Of a stretch of 41,154 bases of DNA, positions 40,337 through 41,154 are shown one piece after another. The stretch is from positions 346,134-387,287 of the forward strand of contig MU657190.1 of assembly GCA_026770575.1 (NCBI GenBank), read 5' to 3'. A program made the translations under genes and the position numbers. The stretch comes from Pelagophyceae sp. CCMP2097. Lineage: Eukaryota; Sar; Pelagophyceae. Numbering within the stretch: position 1 is the stretch's first letter; each line of letters starts with the position of its first letter. A model generated the notes under the pieces. It had not been told where the DNA came from. It saw only the letters and a program-made list of their open reading frames with translations, and ran no database searches.

Positions 40337-41154
40337 AAGGGGCTGGTGGACGACTTGGATCGTGTGTGGACGACTCTGATCGTGTGCTGGCAGAGTGCCT
40401 GCGGCTCCGGTGACCCAAGAGGTCGTGCGGCTCTCGTCGAGACGGCCCTCCGCGCAGCCGCGGGGGGGGGGCGGCCGTCCGGCGCGGCGTCCGCGGATAA
40501 CGCGGCCCCGGACCTCGTTCTTATCGCCTAATCGCGCTCTCCCGGGACCGTTTCTCTGCTCCCTGCGCTTGCTTGCTTAAAATCCACCGGTGGGGCTGGC
40601 CCAAAAGGGAATAACCGCCAAACCCGAGTCAAAGGCTGGCAACCAGGCCTAGAGGCCCGGAGCCAAGGCCTCGGAGAGCGCGTCAGCACATATAGCGCGG
40701 CGTCTCCTCGCTGTGGTATGGGTGCCCAGTCACTTTGGCACTTCGGTCGTGGTTCGTTGGCGTTGCCGGTTGGGGGGCGGGGCGTCAGCGGCTTTTTCGA
40801 GTTCATTCGGGATGAGGATGTGCCGCGTACCGGCCCAGGGCATGGCCTGGGTCCTTTCCTCCGTGTTTTCCTCTTTTGCCTCCGAGCTAAAGTAGGAATT
40901 CCTAGATAGTCTGCAAGACTAATATTACAAGAGCGCGCCGGAGGCACACGGAGGACCCGAAGGACACAGCCAAATCCCATTGCAATGCCCACGTAAATAA
41001 TTAAAATTATTTAACTAATCGCTGAACCTTCAAATCCTCCTTATCTTTATTTATTATTGAGGACCCGAAGGGTCCTTGCCGTTTATTCAACGTCAGTTTA
41101 CGGCAAGGGCCCTTCGGGTCCTTTGATTGAAGGATTACCAGGGGCAATTATGTC
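40337..41154. other. Right-edge intergenic region
   Basis: This includes the upstream side of the aminotransferase gene. No coding sequence is recognised. The last 160 bases are AT-rich and hold a long hairpin; an additional copy of its stem word (aggacccgaagga) lies at about 40953. Confidence 0.5.
41060..41122. repeat. 22-bp hairpin at the right edge
   Basis: 41060-41081 (aggacccgaagggtccttgc plus cg) pairs with 41101-41122 with a single mismatch; the loop is 19 nt. May be a terminal inverted repeat of an element cut by the window end, or a transcribed stem-loop. Confidence 0.8.

Overview
The window is GC-rich nuclear DNA from a protist. Genes carry short GT-AG introns of about 50-230 bp, encode typical eukaryotic families (DDX3/Ded1 helicase, CYB5D1, EF-hand, CW zinc finger, PhoD-like phosphatase), and show no operons or Shine-Dalgarno sites. 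Strong GC bias together with expanded MYND/Sel1 and WD40 families suggests a stramenopile alga, possibly a pelagophyte such as Aureococcus. That assignment is an inference from style, not a match. A run of 404 N lies at 24198-24601.

Left part (1-18.6 kb): six copies of one MYND + RING-like + Sel1-repeat family lie among unrelated genes. Two are intact (527-1573 +, 6509-7432 -). Four are broken (about 8160-8630, 8878-9658, 14927-15990 and 17602-18633, all -). Between them sit a five-exon DDX3/Ded1 helicase (3431-5575 -), a four-exon CYB5D1 homologue (10096-11425 -), a six-exon ankyrin-repeat gene (11497-13826 +), and two small genes with lysine-rich tails (14072-14673 +, about 16260-17426 +). 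A 428-bp element with terminal inverted repeats (9660-10087) ends exactly where one MYND copy loses its 5' part.

Middle (18.6-30 kb): a gene-poor stretch holds a fold-back element (19134-19858), a strong hairpin (20924-20982) and one copy of a dispersed repeat. It is followed by a five-exon four-EF-hand gene (22167-23322 +), a WD40 gene with an assembly gap (about 24097-25262 +), a HAD-family hydrolase (25913-26741 -) head-to-head with a frameshifted WD40 paralogue (about 26911-27825 +), and decayed coding sequence (about 27928-29240 -).

Right part (30-41 kb): a hAT DNA transposon with 19-bp terminal repeats, arrays of a telomere-like hexamer and a truncated, frameshifted transposase (30023-31401); a PhoD-like membrane phosphatase (31557-33376 -); 2.7 kb without a recognisable gene; a zinc-ribbon/CW-domain/leucine-zipper gene rebuilt from small exons (36087 to at least 37071 -); a class V PLP aminotransferase with a minisatellite in one intron (38546-40336 -); and a long hairpin at the right edge.

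The genes do not form a pathway. The two main signals are birth and death of a repeat-protein family and repeated activity of DNA transposons. Exon joins were chosen by hand from GT/AG sites, reading phase and family conservation, so individual boundaries may be off.
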